Shown here: positions 46,159-57,337 of the stretch, one piece after another
How the letters are laid out: every line of letters starts with the position of its first letter
How positions within the stretch are numbered: position 1 is the first letter of the stretch
Source: Chelonoidis abingdonii
Taxonomy: Eukaryota > Chordata > Testudines > Testudinidae
Direction: 5' to 3'
Assembly (NCBI RefSeq): GCF_003597395.2
Contig: NC_133778.1
Location: 10,694,743 to 10,758,742, forward strand
DNA length: 64,000 bases
Program-made: the position numbers and the translations under genes
The notes under the pieces: generated by a model
Told to the model about the DNA's origin: nothing
The model's input: only the letters and a program-made list of their open reading frames with translations
Databases searched by the model: none

Positions 46159-46799
46159 GTGAAGAAACAGATTGACAGAACCAGAAGAGTACCCAGAAGT
46201 TACCTACTACAGGACAGGCCCAACAAAGAAATTAACAGAACGCCACTAGCCGTCACCTTCAGCCCGCAACTAAAACCTCTCCAGCGCATCATCAAGGATC
46301 TACAACCTATCCTGAAGGACAATCCCTCACTCTTACAGATCTTGGGAGACAGGCCAGTCCTCGCTTACAGACAGCCTCCAACCTGAAGCAAATACTCATT
46401 AGCAACCACACAACAAAAACACTAACCCAGGAACCTATCTTTGCAACAAAGCCCGTTGCCATCTTTGTCCACATATCTATTCAGGGGACACCATCATGGG
46501 ACCTAATCACATCAGTCACACTATCAGAGGCTCATTCACCTGCATATCTACCAATGTGATATATGCCATCTGTGCGCAATGCTTGCCATGTACATTGGCA
46601 GATGGACAGTCTCTATGCAAGAAAAATGGACACACATCAGACATCAAGAATTATAACATTCAAAACCAGTTGGGAAAATTCAACCTCCCTGATCACTCAA
46701 TTACTGATCTCAAAGTCACAATACTCAACAAAAAAACTTCAAAAACAGACTTCAACAAGAAACTGCAGATTGAATTATTTGCAAACTAGACATCATTAA
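46159..46799 (+). pseudogene. Penelope-like RT C-terminus and GIY-YIG-type endonuclease remnant
   Basis: 46159-46386 has TPLAVTFSPQLKPLQRII and RPVLAYRQPPT, matching the linker between RT and endonuclease of Penelope-like elements. 46496-46789 contains GSFTCISTNVIYAICAQC, the start of the endonuclease fold. It continues through KKNGHTSDI and LPDHSITDLKVTIL. The GIY-YIG Tyr-Val-Gly segment is not recognisable, so the nuclease is decayed. Frameshifts separate the pieces. Confidence 0.75.
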
Positions 46800-47083
46800 A
46801 TTAGGCTCGAATAAAGACTGGGAGTGGATGGGTCATTATACAAAGTAAAAACTGTTTCCCCATGCTCATTTTTTCCCTACTGTTACTCACACCTTCTTGT
46901 CAACTGTTGAAAATGGGCCATCTTGATTATCACTACAAAAGTTTTTTTCCCTCCTATTGATAATAGCTCACTTAATATCTCACCTTAATTAATTACTCTC
47001 ATTACAGTTGGTATGGCAACACCCATTTTTTCCATGTTCTCTGTGAATATATATCTTCCTACTGTATTTTCCAATGCATGCAT

Positions 47084-47121
47084 ATGATGAAGTGGGTTTT
47101 AGCCCACGAAAGCTTATGCTC
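47084..47121 (+). ncRNA. Hammerhead ribozyme-like fold at Penelope 3' end (core altered)
   Basis: Box 1 reads ATGATGA (47084-47090), where the hammerhead consensus is CUGAUGA. Stem II pairs GTGGG (47092-47096) with CCCAC (47103-47107). Box 2 is GAAA (47108-47111). Stem III is a minimal GC-TTAT-GC hairpin (47112-47119) followed by TC at the expected cleavage position. Hammerhead motifs with very short stem III are known in Penelope-like elements. The C-to-A change in box 1 should abolish activity in this copy. Confidence 0.6.
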
Positions 47122-48514
47122 AAATACATTTGTTAGTCTCTGAGGTGCCACAAGTAGTCCTCGTTCTTTCTAACAAAGAGACTGGCAAGCGAAAATGGCT
47201 CATCTATTCACCTCCTAAGAAGAAAGTGAACTGTTTTTATTGCTGCCTGTTTTCTGATACCAAAAAGTGGGGAATGTTCTGTGAAGGCTTCAGTGATTGG
47301 AAGAATACTGCATACATTACCAATCATGCAGTGAGTGAGCAGCATGCATTGTCAGTTAGCAGCTACCATGCCTGAAAGAAAGTTAGTGGCAGAATTGATA
47401 CCCAAATGGAAAATCAGTTTTTCGAAGCTCGGGCTTATTGGAAGAACATTCTCAGATGCGTAGTTGAAATCATAGTTTTTCTTGCTGAGCATAGTCTGCC
47501 ATTCCATGGCACAGGTGAGACCATTGGATCAAAGCACAATTATCTTGGCATTCTAGAGCTAATCGCCATGTTCGACCGTTTCTTAGCTCAGCACATCAAT
47601 GAACATGCAAATCATGGAAAAGGCCATACATCATATCTATCAAAGACAATTAGTGATGAATTCATTGCGCTGCTGGCAGAGAAGATGCTATCAGCCATTG
47701 TAGACGAGATCAAAGATGTGGGATATTTTTCAGTGTCTGTTGACTCAGCACTGGATGTCACATGTAGATCAACTGACTCACCTTGTGTTATGTGCTACCC
47801 AGTGGACCAGGTGAGTGTTTCATGACCTTCATAAACATCACCAGTCACACAGGGGAGTAACTTGCCTTGTACCTACTCGATTTCCTCACCGAAAATGGGA
47901 TTGACGTCACCCTTTGTCATGGCCAAAGTTAGGAAAATGCAAGTAATATAAGTACCAAATATTCAGGGATGTAGGCAAAGATAAAAGAGCACAATGCTTT
48001 GGTTGATTACATACCACATGCTGCACACTCACTCAACCTTGTTGGCCAGTCTGCCATGGATAGTTGTGTTGGAGCAATTTCTTTTTTTGGATTTGTCCAA
48101 GAATTGTACAGTTTTTTCTCTACATCAACCCGTTGCTGGATGATTCTTAGAGATTCACTACCAAAGGGATGCCCAGTGCCCAAATTGCTCTCAGGGACGC
48201 AGTGGAGTGCCAACGCTGAAGCTGTGAATGCAGTTGTTCTGGGATATCCCAACATCCTTGAAGTGCTAGAGAGTATCAAGGATGATGAATCTCAAAAATT
48301 AGCAAGAAGAAAAGATGCGAAGATCCTGAGTGACGCAATGTGCATTTTGGAAACTCATATTTTGTGTGAGGTCTGGAATGATATGCTTCAGCCATTCAGC
48401 AGGTGCAGTGTAAGCTTGTAAAGTGTTCAAATTGACCTTTCCACTGCTGTAAACCATACTTAGGCCCTTCCCTCCCATTAGCCTTAGGTCCCTCATAACC
48501 TTAATCCAGCCTTG

Positions 48515-50624
48515 CTTGGGCCCACAGAAAATAAATGGAAAAACATAGGAAAACAGAAAAAAAAACCTGATGGGAAAACTTAAGCAATTCATATAGGGCC
48601 ATATTTTCACAGCGACTCCATTCCTGCCTCTAAATTCATGCACTCAAAAACTAGTGTGTGAACATGAAAACTGGGTAACTTGCACATGCACAATGTGGTA
48701 ATTTGGGCTGTGCAATAGTGGCAACACAAGCTTAAAAGTGACTTCACAATATCCTGGAAAAGAGGTGTGAAATGGATGGCTGTCATGACAAGTCAGTCTC
48801 ATAGATGTGCAGTGTGGTTACAACACTACTCACATACAACTATTGGGAGAAATGAAAATTGCAAAACCAAGAGACAAGTTTATATAATTTTTTTTGACTG
48901 GCATGTTCATCCAGGCCCAGCTACAAGGCCCACTGAAGTCAATGAGAATCCTTCCATTGACTGTCATGGGCTTTGGATCAACCCCAGAGGGACTCCGCAG
49001 TGAACATAAGTATAGTCCCAACTCAAAGCACTGGAACATACTAGTAAGGTTTATTTATGCATTTAAGGGAATGGAAGACAGGCAACCCACAAACGCATCT
49101 ACAGCTGCAAAGGACTTTGATTTTTCTCTTGTGTTTAAATCAGCTCCTGGAAGTTACATTCTTAAGGACTATGAACCTTTGGCAAAAATAGTAAAGCAAT
49201 GGCATCCAGGAAACTACAGCTGTTGAATATTATTTCCTTGTTCCCACCCTGTCTCAATCATCTCTCACACCTTTTCAACAAGGTGCCATCACAGATCAAG
49301 GGCAATGCCTAGATTAGAGTCGATGAGCCAAATACTCAGCTGACGTAAATCACCATAGTTTCATTGACGGTAAATGCTATTCTGATTTACACCCACAGAA
49401 AACATTCCTTTCGATTCTTAGGATGCTACCATAAATTGAGCCAATGAATCCAAGTAGGGAGCTTGTACTGAACTGCATAAGCTTGGCTTAGTGCATTACA
49501 TTCTAGAATTTCTGAGAAGCAGACCCGCTCTATGTGAACAAGTCTTTAATCAACAACTAAATATAAAAGCCAGGTCTTTACATTTGATCAGCAGAATGGA
49601 TTGGCCCCAGGGCCAAGGGTAGTTCAGCTGCTGTGCGCCTCCAACCAGACATACTGCTCCATTTCTAACAGCTACCAGCCATACCACTTGATCCATTTTT
49701 ATGGCTAAGACTTGTAGCAAAGATTTTTACATTAAGCTGCAGTAATGAGATTGGTCTGAACAGTGTAGAGTTTGTCAGAATTGACAGTCCACTTGGGATT
49801 TAACTGCATTTATTGCCTCTTTAATTTTAAAATGAATATATTCATGGGGTTGGACGCTCAGCCGATGTAAATTGGCATATGCCTTCTAATGAATCATGTT
49901 TACTCCTTATAAAAAGAAAATTAATGCTCATATATTGCATTTGACTATGGCTGTGCTATAAGCCCATAGGCTATCATTCTTCCGATTTGTCAGTTGCCTC
50001 ATAGGGGTACCTTAAAAGTCTTAACGAGTTTTCCATTCTCTCTAATCCTGAGACATTTAATCTTCTTCTAATCACAGCTCTCTTTAATAAAGTCGCAGGG
50101 CCTCACTGACCACTCAGTTACAGCCGTTTATACCATTGTACTGTGACTGAGGCTGAAGCATCCACTGGAGATGCACAAGTTTTATGCTGGTGTTTCTATA
50201 GATTCAAACATTCTGAGGCTAGAAGGGGCCATTATGACTATCTGACCGCCCCTAGCATTGTCTGACCTCCTGCATCTCACAGGCCACAGAATTTCACCCA
50301 GTGATTCCTGCATTAAACCCAACAACACAGAGCGGGACTAAAGAATGTCTTTAGAAAGACATTAAATTTTGATTAAGTCTCTAAGTGATGGAGAAATGAC
50401 CCATCCCTTGGGAAGGTGTTCCAATTACCCTCTCTGTGGTAAACCAGACCCTTAGATTGTATTAAGACATTGCTCCATCTGGGTCACCTTTTCATGCAAA
50501 CTTATTCAAAATGTTTCCAGTAGCTTGCTGCAGACCTAATAAACAAATGCCAAATTTAGATACACAAGTTCTGAAACCATCTGATTAACTATGTTTTATA
50601 ATGGAGGCTGTTTTTATAGAAAAA
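48515..50624. other. Intergenic, no gene; contains a palindromic repeat
   Basis: 48905-48985 has inverted arms ('ggcccactgaagtcaatg' against 'cattgactgtcatgggc'), one of several copies in the window. The rest gives only short ORFs without motifs. At 50200-50500 a weakly CR1-like stretch ('ttctgaggctagaaggggcc') may be present. Confidence 0.4.
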
Positions 50625-50633
50625 AGTGTAGAT

Positions 50634-50885
50634 CGGGGTCCCCAACGCGGTGCCCGCGGGCGCCATGCACCCACGTCCTGGCCATTGGTCAGGCATCTGC
50701 CAAAATGCCACTGAAATTTGGCAGCGATACCTCTGGATGACGCCACTTGCTGCCGACAAGCAGCGTCATCCAGAGGTGCTGCTGCCGAAATGCCGCCGAA
50801 TTTTGGTGGCATTTCGGCAGATGCTTGACCGCCGCCACGGTCCTTCATCTGGCGCCCGCCAGACGAAAAAGGTTGGGGACCACTG
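50634..50885. repeat. hAT MITE with 7/8 target duplication
   Basis: Ends CGGGGTCCCCAAC and GTTGGGGACCACTG are inverted. Flanks are GTGTAGAT (50626-50633) and GTGTAGAC (50886-50893). The interior contains internal repeats of a 'tgccgaaatgccgccgaatt' kind. Confidence 0.75.
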
Positions 50886-51049
50886 GTGTAGACAAATGAA
50901 CACCATTCAACTAGTCCCCTCTACACACATGCATCAGGGCATCAAGGCCTACCTTTCCAGAAGTCACCAAGTAGATGTACCAGTTCTGTTCCTCTTCGAA
51001 GAGGAAACTCGGAGGCTGTGGCCCTCATCCTCCAGTATATTCGGGCTTA

Positions 51050-52870
51050 AGAACATACAAATGTAAGAACAGCCCTACTGGGTCAGACCAAAGGTCTATC
51101 TAGCCCAATATTCTGTCTTTGACAGTGGCCAATGCCAGGAGCCCCAGAGGGAATGAATAGAACAGGTAATCATCAAGTGATCCATCCCCTATCACCCATT
51201 TCCAGCTTCTGGCAAACAGAGGCTAGAGACACCATCCTTGCCCATCCTGGCTAATAGCTATTGATGGAACTATCCTCCATCAACTTACCTAGTTCTTTTT
51301 TGAACCCTGTTATAGTCTTGGCCTTCACAACATCCTCTAGCAAAAAGTTGCACAGAGGTTGTGTGAAGAAATACTTCCTTTTGTCTGTTTTAAACCTGCT
51401 GCCTATTAATTTCATTTGGTGACCCCTAGTTCTTGTGTTACGAGAAGGGGGAAATAACACTTCCTTATCTACTTTCTCTATACCAGTCATGATTTTAGAG
51501 AGCTCATTCATATCCCCCCTTATTTGTCTCTTTTCCAAACTGAAAAATCCCAATGTAAGCAGACTCAGGATGAGCTGTACCCTGACATCTGGTGGTGAAT
51601 TGTAGAAAGTGTGGAAAGAATTTTAAGAATGCATTGGCATCCACTCCCCCACTTAGCATAACCCCACAGCAGCTTGGAATGGTGATTTTAACAGCTCTGG
51701 AATCCCCAATTTCTTTGTTATTGGGGCAGGAGGAAAGAAAAAAAGTTTGTCGCCCTGCATTGTGTGAATAGGGAGCTGTGGGACTGCTTTGTGACAGAAT
51801 GACTCAGCCTCAGTTGGGTGGTACTTGCTAACATGGGACATGGGTTCCAACCTATGAATGGAGAGAGGTGGGACTGGTGTGTGTACCTGATGTTATGGCC
51901 CTTTTGAGGGCCTGGAACACCAATTGCACATCCTCCTCTCTCCACTGTTAAAGAAGTTAGAGCTAATGTTGATTCCATTAGGGAGTCCAACTAGAGACTG
52001 CTGAGCTGAATTCATGTTGGACAATGGTGCACCAGCACCAGGGCTCCCCTACTAAGAGCTGAATCACTGAAGAGCTGAATTGAGATCACTGAGTGCTGTG
52101 TTAACTAGTGGGAGAGTCTGAAGACCTATCGTTAAGCAGCTGGCAGACAGAGCAGTTGCAGCATGTTGGAGCAGCCCATGGAACAGTGAGCAGAGTGAAG
52201 CGGTCTTGAGGGGCGGCTGGAGGAGCAGCGTGGCTGGGAGAGCAGCACAGCTGGTGTGGTGGGCTGGTTGTGGTGAAGGCTGCAGCAGAACTTCATGAGG
52301 GCGGAGCAGTTGGCCCTGGCCCATGTAAGGTGCCCTTAATACCCTGTGTGGACTCCCTCCCCCCATTTCCACAGGCTGGGAGTGATAACTCTACAGATAA
52401 ACTCTTGAATTCTGGGGGGTGCACTGACCAGATATTTGGGTTGTTTGGACTTTGGGGTGATTGGACTTAAGACCCTAAGGGGAAAGGACTGCCAAACATA
52501 CTTGGGGAGGTGGGTTTTTGTTCATGGTTTGTGTTATAATCCTGTTTGTGGTGTTTCTCCAATGGGATGCTGCATTAAATCTTTATTAAAAAGATTTTGT
52601 TACACTCAGACTCCGTGCTTGCGAGAGGGGAAGTATTGCCTCCTAGAGGCGCCCAGGGGTGTGTGGTATGTAAGTGTCCCAGGTCACTGGGTGGGGGCTC
52701 GAGCTGGTTATGCATTGTGTTATTGAAACGGAACCCCTGGATACTGAACCCGGCCCTTGTTGCTGCCACCTCAGAGGGGCAGAAGGGTGACACCAATCTT
52801 ATTAATCTCTCTTCAAATGGAAGCCATTCCATACCCCTAATCATTTTTGATTCTTGGTCAACTGGATAAG
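51050..52870 (-). mobile_element. CR1 LINE 3' part, split by an LTR
   Basis: 51553-51251 encodes, on the minus strand, [19 protein letters not shown] and [15 protein letters not shown], the C-terminal end of CR1 ORF2. The non-coding 3' tail continues to about 51050 ('tgggtcagaccaaaggtcta'). The upstream part resumes at 52797-52860 after the LTR at 51554-52792. Confidence 0.75.
51554..52792. repeat. Solo LTR, copy 2 of the 1.25-kb family, inside CR1
   Basis: It runs from TGTAAGCAGAC to GGGTGACA and is flanked by CCAA at 51550-51553 and 52793-52796. The CR1 sequence rejoins cleanly without it. A full-length relative is at 7549-8798. Confidence 0.8.
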
Positions 52871-53288
52871 GAAACATTTTTCAGCGAAAGATGTTCACAA
52901 TCCACGCCTAGATTCCTCAGCTGCAGCAGAAGAGCATTTGGGGTAGTTGAAGGGTTGTTTGCCCTAAACTATCTTTTACAGGCCTTTGCTCCCTGCCCTG
53001 ATCCTAGAGGAGCTCTAACTGGACTACTGTTAAAAACAAGAGCACCCTCAAAGCTGCTCTAATTTGTGCTGGCTGCCAATGTCCTCATGGGACCATTGTG
53101 CCAGCAGCAGGGATGTCAGGGCACAGAGCTGATCTGGCCATGGCCCCTGCATCAGCAACCAAGGAAGGCAAAGAGGAGTAGAAGGCATTACATGGGAGCT
53201 GCATCACTGAGGATGCATACTTGGTGCCCTCCAGGGGCTGGATACATTAGCTAAGCAACCTCCATTTTGAACCAGGGCCCCAGTCTCT

Positions 53289-53782
53289 TAAGGGTATGTC
53301 TACACTGCTGTTGAAGGTGCGACTGCAGCTTAAGTAGGCATATCTGCTGTAGCTTTAATCTTTCAACATAGCAGGGAAGGTGTGGTGGCCTGGTCTTCGG
53401 TGTGGGCTGTACAAACCTACCCAGAATTCACAGGCGTGTGCTTGCACTTCTAGCCTGCATGGGAGTTCATGCTGGCATGTCTTCAGTCAGGGCCAGCTCC
53501 AGGCACCAGCTCAGCAAGCAGGTGCTTGGGGCGGCTGAGGGAAGGGGCAGCACATCGGGCTCTTCAGCGGCAATTTAGTGGCGGGTCCCTCGATCCCTCT
53601 CACAGGGAAGGACCTGCCGCTGAATTGCTGCCACAGAAGAAAGTGGAGCGGTCGAGCTGCCGCTGATTGTGATTGCGGCTTTTTTTTTTCCCCTCGCTGC
53701 TTGGGGTGGCAAAAACCCTGGAGCCGGCCCTGTCTTCAGTGCTACTTTTGGCTGTGCTGCAATCACTGTAGACGTACCATTA
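53289..53782. repeat. Outer MITE, interrupted by another MITE
   Basis: Ends GGTATGTCTACACTG (about 53293) and CACTGTAGACGTACC (53764-53778) are inverted with two mismatches. A second MITE is inserted at 53488-53732. Confidence 0.65.
53488..53732. repeat. Inner hAT MITE with exact 8-bp duplication
   Basis: Ends CAGGGCCAGCTCCAGG and CTGGAGCCGGCCCTG. Flanks TCTTCAGT at 53480-53487 and 53733-53740 are identical. Same family as 28760-28967. Confidence 0.85.
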
Positions 53783-56700
53783 GACAGTTATCAAGAGTCA
53801 CAGCTACACAGCTCCTTGGTGCCCCTTATTCCTGACATCATCTTGTTCTACTTCTCAGGGATTTATGTTCCCAGATTAACATAACAACCAGGTCAATTTG
53901 GGCTCCTTATTTAAGATTTAATTATAAAACTGAGTTCTCTCCATATTTTACATAGGTCCCGGTCATTTCCATTTTCTTTTCCATGACAGCAATGGATTGT
54001 TGGATGGAATATTCCTGAGAGCTTCAAAATTTTTCCACAGGCCAGTGTCCATTCTACTGCGAGGGTTAGTGGATGGAGATGTCACACCAGACAATGGTTG
54101 CCTCAAGTTTCATACTTTCCTCCAGTTCCTCCAGGACAAGATGTTTAGAAACTTGGAGCCTCGCCCTTTGTGATCAGGGCCCCAACACTGGGGAAAAGGT
54201 TGAATATCAACAATGAAAGCAAAATGAGATGAAGCTATAGTAAGGGGAACAATTTTCCATCTCTGACTTCTGTGATTCTATGTCATGGAGTACAGGGCTG
54301 TGATGCTGGCTGGAGTGGTTCACAGCTGTGAGTGCCAACCTCAGGGTAGGCTGTCAAAAAGCAGGACAGACGCCCTAGTCATTCTATAATAAGATTTCAC
54401 CAACCCAGTAACAAATGTGAACTCCTGAAGCACTATAACAGTCTTACCCTGGAATCACAGACCGTCCCCTTGGCCTCTCCAGTCTATCGTGCCATCCAGG
54501 CAATCTGGACTTAGTGATAGTTGGCTGCCATACACCAAAGATCACAAAAGATTCAGGTTGCTTCCAGTCCCAAGAGACCTCAGTCACTTAGCCCAGTTCA
54601 ATGTGTACCTCAGATCTCCCACCAATAACAATGCTTGTAGCCAATCCTATTGCAAGCTAACTAAGTGTTAACATATATACACAAATGAGTTATAGTCTGT
54701 GGTTCCAAAAGGTGACAGAGTTGTAGTAATCTGTCAGCACTGAATGTTTTTTAGGACTAACCCAGGTTGACCCTGGTGTTTCTGCTTCTGTCTCCTAGCT
54801 CCAGCCCAGTGAGAGTCCAAACAGTAAAGAAAGACCCAGTTTCTCTTTGTCAGGATGAGTTCACATAGGTCTCTCCTTGCTGGAGGGAGTTAGGAAAGCA
54901 GTCAACAGGACCTCTGTCCTTTCATGCTACACAATGCCGCCTTTGCCTTCAGTGGGCCATCTTGTGTGCAGGATGAGCACTTTACTTTAATTAATACCTC
55001 TTTTCCTGTTTGGTAAGTTACGTAATTACAGAGGTTTACAATGCAAACACGCAGTATAACTTTATACCCTGGACTATAGAAGTTTTAATGAGATCAACAC
55101 ATGCAGCATCATATGAGCATTTATTAAAGTCTAAACATTCTTATCAACTTACCATCTAATACCTATGTTGAGAATGCGAACAACCAGGGTAGCTGATGTG
55201 GTTTCCAGCTATGAATTTGCCAGTGCTCAGCTGATGCCTACAGCCTTGGCAAGAGCTGGCACCCGGTCTGCCAGAATCACCAGGGCATACACAGCTCCTT
55301 CTAAGACTCTATACTCTGTATGGGATTGGAGCAAGTAGAGATGAGCAGCAGGGTGGGATGGTGATAGGGCATGGGCTGGAGTTTGGGAGAAATAGCTGCA
55401 TCTTTGTTTTTGGTTCAGGTGACTTCTTAGCATAGCTGTACTTTGGACCAAACTCACTGCCAACATAAATGGGCACGTCGCCATCGAAATCAATTTGAGG
55501 TGCTTTAGTTTATGCCAGCTATGAATTTATCCTTAGGAGAAGTCATCTGTTTAGCCAGACATTACGACAAACTCACACTATATTTTCAAAAAAGCCAGGT
55601 GACTCTGCAAATTTGTTTGACAGCTGTAGCCCCTTTCACTGTTTAGGAATGATCCATGAACAGATGTGTGATATGGGGAAATCTTTCATTACAAGAGAGC
55701 TGCCCTAATATACTTCTTCATTCTTTTTTTTCTCTAAGATTCTACAATTCTAGAAGACAGTGTTGACCTTAAAAAAAAAAAAAGGAATAATTGTGATCTC
55801 CCCTCCGCAGGTTTCTTTTGAAATTTAAAATTAATTTTTTTTTCTAAATGTAAATTTTTTTGACCCTCTAATAATTGGTCTAAAAACAGGTTGGTCATAA
55901 AAACTCATTGAAAGTTGAACTGAATTTTTTTGAATGATAAATCCCTCATATTGACTTCAGTGGAAGCAATGTTAGGCCAATGCTGAGTGCTTTTAACAAT
56001 GCCCCCTATCATCTCTTATATTTACCAAAATGACTGGTGTGTGTCCATATTTCTTTAAGAATGTGCTGTGTGTTTTAGCTGCTGTATATGTACCCTGGGA
56101 TAGAGGCATTTTTATATTAAACAGCAAAAGGCTCTAGTAAAACCAGTTAAATTATTGCCCAAGAAATTGTTGTTGCTTCTGGACACACTCTTGTCTAAAC
56201 ATCCCTATCTGCCATATGATAATAAGGCTCGTTCACACACCCTGCAGTGTATCTTTGCAATCAAACAGAGGGATTATTCTGTGATACTAAATGAGTTATA
56301 AGTGGCATTGATTGGACTAACACCTGGTGTTCCTTGTATTGCAATTAATTGCAAGGGGATAGGATTTGGAGACTAAGGAATGCTCTTAATCAGTGATATT
56401 ACCTCAGTTTGCCAGTGCTGGAAAATATTTACAGAGGTTTTAAATTAATACACTGGATGTATATTTCTTCCTTAATTCTTAGTCCTCAAAAATCAAGGTG
56501 AACTGAATGATCATTTGAGCCCCACTTTCCTGTACAGAAGACAGTAAATCTAGGGAGAAAACCCAATGGGACAGAATGGAAGGACCTGGCAGTAATGCTA
56601 GACGTGCTCCCTTCACCTTTATAGTCCCCCACCCTTGCCAAGAATGGTTCTAGGTAGCAACATGACTGGTGACTTCCATTCAGCCATCCTCTAGTCCCCA

Positions 56701-57079
56701 CAGCTGGACACAGGATACTGGACTGGCTGATCTGATATACTGCAGCAATTTTAAATTCCTATATTTATATAATCTTCTTTGAGATGCTTGATTTTTTACT
56801 CCAGGGCATGTTCCTAAAAGCTTAGTTCACATTTTAGTAATGCTACTGCATATGTCACTGCCCATTTGTGCATTGGTGAATGATTCTTCAAGGCTATGCT
56901 TGGCATTGTCTACCAAGAACGGCTATCAGCCAGTGTAAATGTGGCATCACAGGTTTCCTATTGATTGTTTCAAATTGCACAGCACCAGAACATTTTGACT
57001 TATTTCCTCCAACAAGAGTTAGCCTTAGTTATACATTTTACCCCCATTCCTCCTAAAAGCCTTTAGCAAGGCTGTATAA
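53783..57079. other. Intergenic, nothing recognised
   Basis: About 3.3 kb with short ORFs only and no domain, tRNA or clear repeat boundaries. Poly-A and poly-T runs occur near 55760-55860. Confidence 0.45.
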
Positions 57080-57337
57080 ACGTTGACCAGAACTAGATAA
57101 ATTCATGGACGATAGCCACTGGTGAATCCTCCTATCTTATCCTGTTAGCCAGGATGGGCAGGGATGGTGTCCCTGTTTGCCAGAAGCTGGGAATGGGCGA
57201 CGGGATGGATCACTTGACGATTCCCTGTTCTGTTCATTCTCTCTGAAGCACCTGGCATTGGCCACCATGGGAAGACAGGATACTGGGCTATATGGATCTT
57301 TGCTCTGACCCAGTGTGGCCGTTCTTATGTTCTAATT
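57080..57337 (+). mobile_element. CR1 3' end fragment
   Basis: It contains 'aactagataaattcatggac', 'gttagccaggatgggcaggg' and 'ctgacccagtgtggccgttc', the familiar CR1 3' tail in turtles, on the plus strand. Confidence 0.7.

Larger units (their letters stand above)
46155..47178 (+). mobile_element. Penelope-like element, 5'-truncated, nested in the hAT
   Basis: About 1.0 kb starting right after CTAACAAAG (46146-46154) and ending before or with the same 9-mer at 47170-47178. The 3' end has the family's 'cacgaaagcttatgctcaaa' and 'gaggtgccacaagta' segments, very common in turtle genomes. The insertion splits an Asn-Lys codon pair of the host transposase, and the frame resumes exactly after the repeat. 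Confidence 0.8.
45698..48421 (+). pseudogene. hAT transposase, DUF4371/ZMYM1-like, disrupted
   Basis: Pieces: 45698-46154 (acidic N-terminus ending in an FEYVKPNK segment), 47175-47375 (KRKWLIYS then CFYCCLFS and WKNT...H, a TTF/BED-like zinc finger) and 47406-47825 (FLAEHSLPFHGTGE, DEFIALLAEKML, FSVSVDSALD with the first catalytic Asp). 47999-48421 carries HAAHSLNLVG and SGTQWSANAEAV. Breaks are a TGA at 46088, the Penelope insertion, a TGA at 47373, a frameshift at about 47810 and a TAG at about 47930. At the second catalytic motif the expected SYDNAS reads S-stop-ENAS, so the Asp is replaced by Glu. It is non-functional. Confidence 0.85.
45494..48514 (+). mobile_element. hAT DNA transposon (DUF4371/ZMYM-type), internally deleted, carrying a nested element
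   Basis: Ends CAGGGCCGGATTAA and TTAATCCAGCCTTG are inverted with three mismatches over 14 bases. They are flanked by CTTGAGCC (45486-45493) and CTTGGGCC (48515-48522), a 7/8 target duplication of hAT length. Without the nested Penelope piece the element is about 2.0 kb, and the dimerisation domain at the transposase C-terminus is missing. Confidence 0.85.

Noticed and set aside
55227..55493. 88-codon minus-strand ORF
   Set aside because: No recognisable domain, no splice context and no duplicate. Composition looks random.
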